Source of the DNA: Azoarcus taiwanensis
GTDB taxonomy: Bacteria > Pseudomonadota > Gammaproteobacteria > Burkholderiales > Rhodocyclaceae
Reading direction: 5' to 3'
Assembly (NCBI RefSeq): GCF_012910885.1
Contig: NZ_WTVM01000027.1
Location: forward strand, 1-37,169
Length of the DNA: 37,169 nt
Part shown: positions 36,584 to 37,169 of the stretch, in pieces
Layout of the letters: each line of letters opens with the position of its first letter
Position numbering within the stretch: position 1 is the stretch's first letter
Made by a program: the position numbers and the translations under genes
The notes under the pieces: model-generated
What the model was told of the DNA's origin: nothing
Database searches by the model: none
What the model saw: only the letters and a program-made list of their open reading frames with translations

Positions 36584-37169
36584 TCATGAGGACAGGCGCG
36601 AGATATCGGCAACGCCGTTCATCAGCTCAGCCAGCATGGCAAGCAAGGCAAGACGGTTCTGACGCGTCAGCGGCTCGTCGGCCATGACCATGACGTTATC
36701 GAAGAAGCTGTCCACCTCGGTGCGCAAACCCGCGAGCTCGCGCAATGCCTCGGTGTAGTTCTCGTTGGCGATGTGGGAACGCACCAATGGTGCGACATCG
36801 ACCACCTTGTGGAAGAGCTGCTTCTCCGCGGCTTCCTGCAACAAGGCCACGTCCGGCTCGCCGGCTTCTACACCGGCCTTCTTGAGGATGTTGCCGATAC
36901 GCTTGTTGGCGGCTGCCAGCGCTTCGGCTTCGGGCATGGCCGAGAAGCTGCGCACTGCGTCCAGCCTCGCCGGCACCAGATCGATCCGGACCGGGCGAAG
37001 GGCGAGGACCGCGTCGATCACGTCGGCGGCGTACCCGCCATCACGCAGCAGGTTGCGCAGACGCTCGAACATGAAGTCCAGCAGGCGCTCCTGGAAACCC
37101 TCGGCGTCCAGCACGGCCGCATCGAAGCCGGTCGCGGCATCGGCCACGAGCTGCCGCAGATCCCGTGGT
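36584..37169 (-). CDS. glyS: Glycyl-tRNA synthetase beta subunit, C-terminal part, cut by window edge
   Basis: The open frame continues to the right window edge; about 194 codons are visible, ending [16 protein letters not shown]. They match the C-terminal, anticodon-binding helical region of GlyS ([47 protein letters not shown]). GlyS binds tRNA in the alpha2beta2 glycyl-tRNA synthetase; glyQ would lie beyond the edge. The GTG at 37147 is internal, not the start. Confidence 0.94.
   Translation of the reverse strand, partial: PRDLRQLVADAATGFDAAVLDAEGFQERLLDFMFERLRNLLRDGGYAADVIDAVLALRPVRIDLVPARLDAVRSFSAMPEAEALAAANKRIGNILKKAGVEAGEPDVALLQEAAEKQLFHKVVDVAPLVRSHIANENYTEALRELAGLRTEVDSFFDNVMVMADEPLTRQNRLALLAMLAELMNGVADISRLSS

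Overview
The window reads as a chromosomal segment of a high-GC Gram-negative betaproteobacterium, most likely Rhodocyclales (Azoarcus, Thauera or Aromatoleum-like). The reasons are the gene order mla operon - YadGH-type ABC exporter - bolA - murA - his operon - hinT - tatABC - DegS-like protease - NIF3, the lipopolysaccharide export genes, a phasin (polyhydroxyalkanoate granule protein) and the GAF-fronted protein at the left edge. Taxonomy is inferred from gene order and protein flavour, not from a marker gene. No phage, insertion sequence, CRISPR array, tRNA or rRNA was recognised.

Layout. 1-561 (minus): N-terminal GAF part of a protein cut by the window edge. 827-3215 (plus): a two-gene unit of a circularly permuted ATP-grasp enzyme and an alpha-E protein. 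3254-5818 (minus): metallo-beta-lactamase-fold hydrolase, a double FHA protein and a PP2C phosphatase. 6000-8065 (minus): sucCD with a clear terminator and a likely promoter. 8306-8863 (minus): a DUF2889 protein. 9090-11102 (plus): a FimV-like protein. 11156-11902 (minus): NIF3-type protein. 12077-13237 (plus): membrane-anchored DegS-like protease.

From 30385 down to 13438 runs a 17-kb minus-strand superoperon: mlaF-mlaE-mlaD-mlaA-mlaC-mlaB (outer-membrane lipid asymmetry), an ABC-2 exporter pair, a BolA/IbaG protein, murA (peptidoglycan), then hisG-hisD-hisB-hisH-hisA-hisF-hisI-hisE (histidine), hinT, tatA-tatB-tatC (twin-arginine export). Many joints are ATGA, GTGA or TGATG overlaps. Two genes sit inside it on the opposite strand: rnk between murA and hisG, and, unexpectedly, hisC between hisD and hisB. 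The inverted hisC splits the histidine operon and is followed by a 364-bp intergenic stretch with nested inverted repeats that looks like a dispersed repeat.

30762-33390 (plus) is a Kdo and LPS-transport operon, kdsD-kdsC-lptC-lptA, which stops before the lptB normally expected and is followed by an enoyl-CoA hydratase gene (33440-34216). 34558-35118 (plus) is a phasin behind a perfect-consensus sigma-70 promoter. 35264 to the right edge (minus) is glyS (partial) - gmhB - plsC.

No wholly new defence or mobile system was found. The most noteworthy points are the inverted, possibly replaced, hisC with its adjoining repeat-like element; an orphan intrinsic terminator upstream of rnk that could end a small RNA or leader; a hairpin between tatA and tatB; the truncated ATP-grasp/alpha-E peptide-synthesis cassette; and the lptA-lptB separation.
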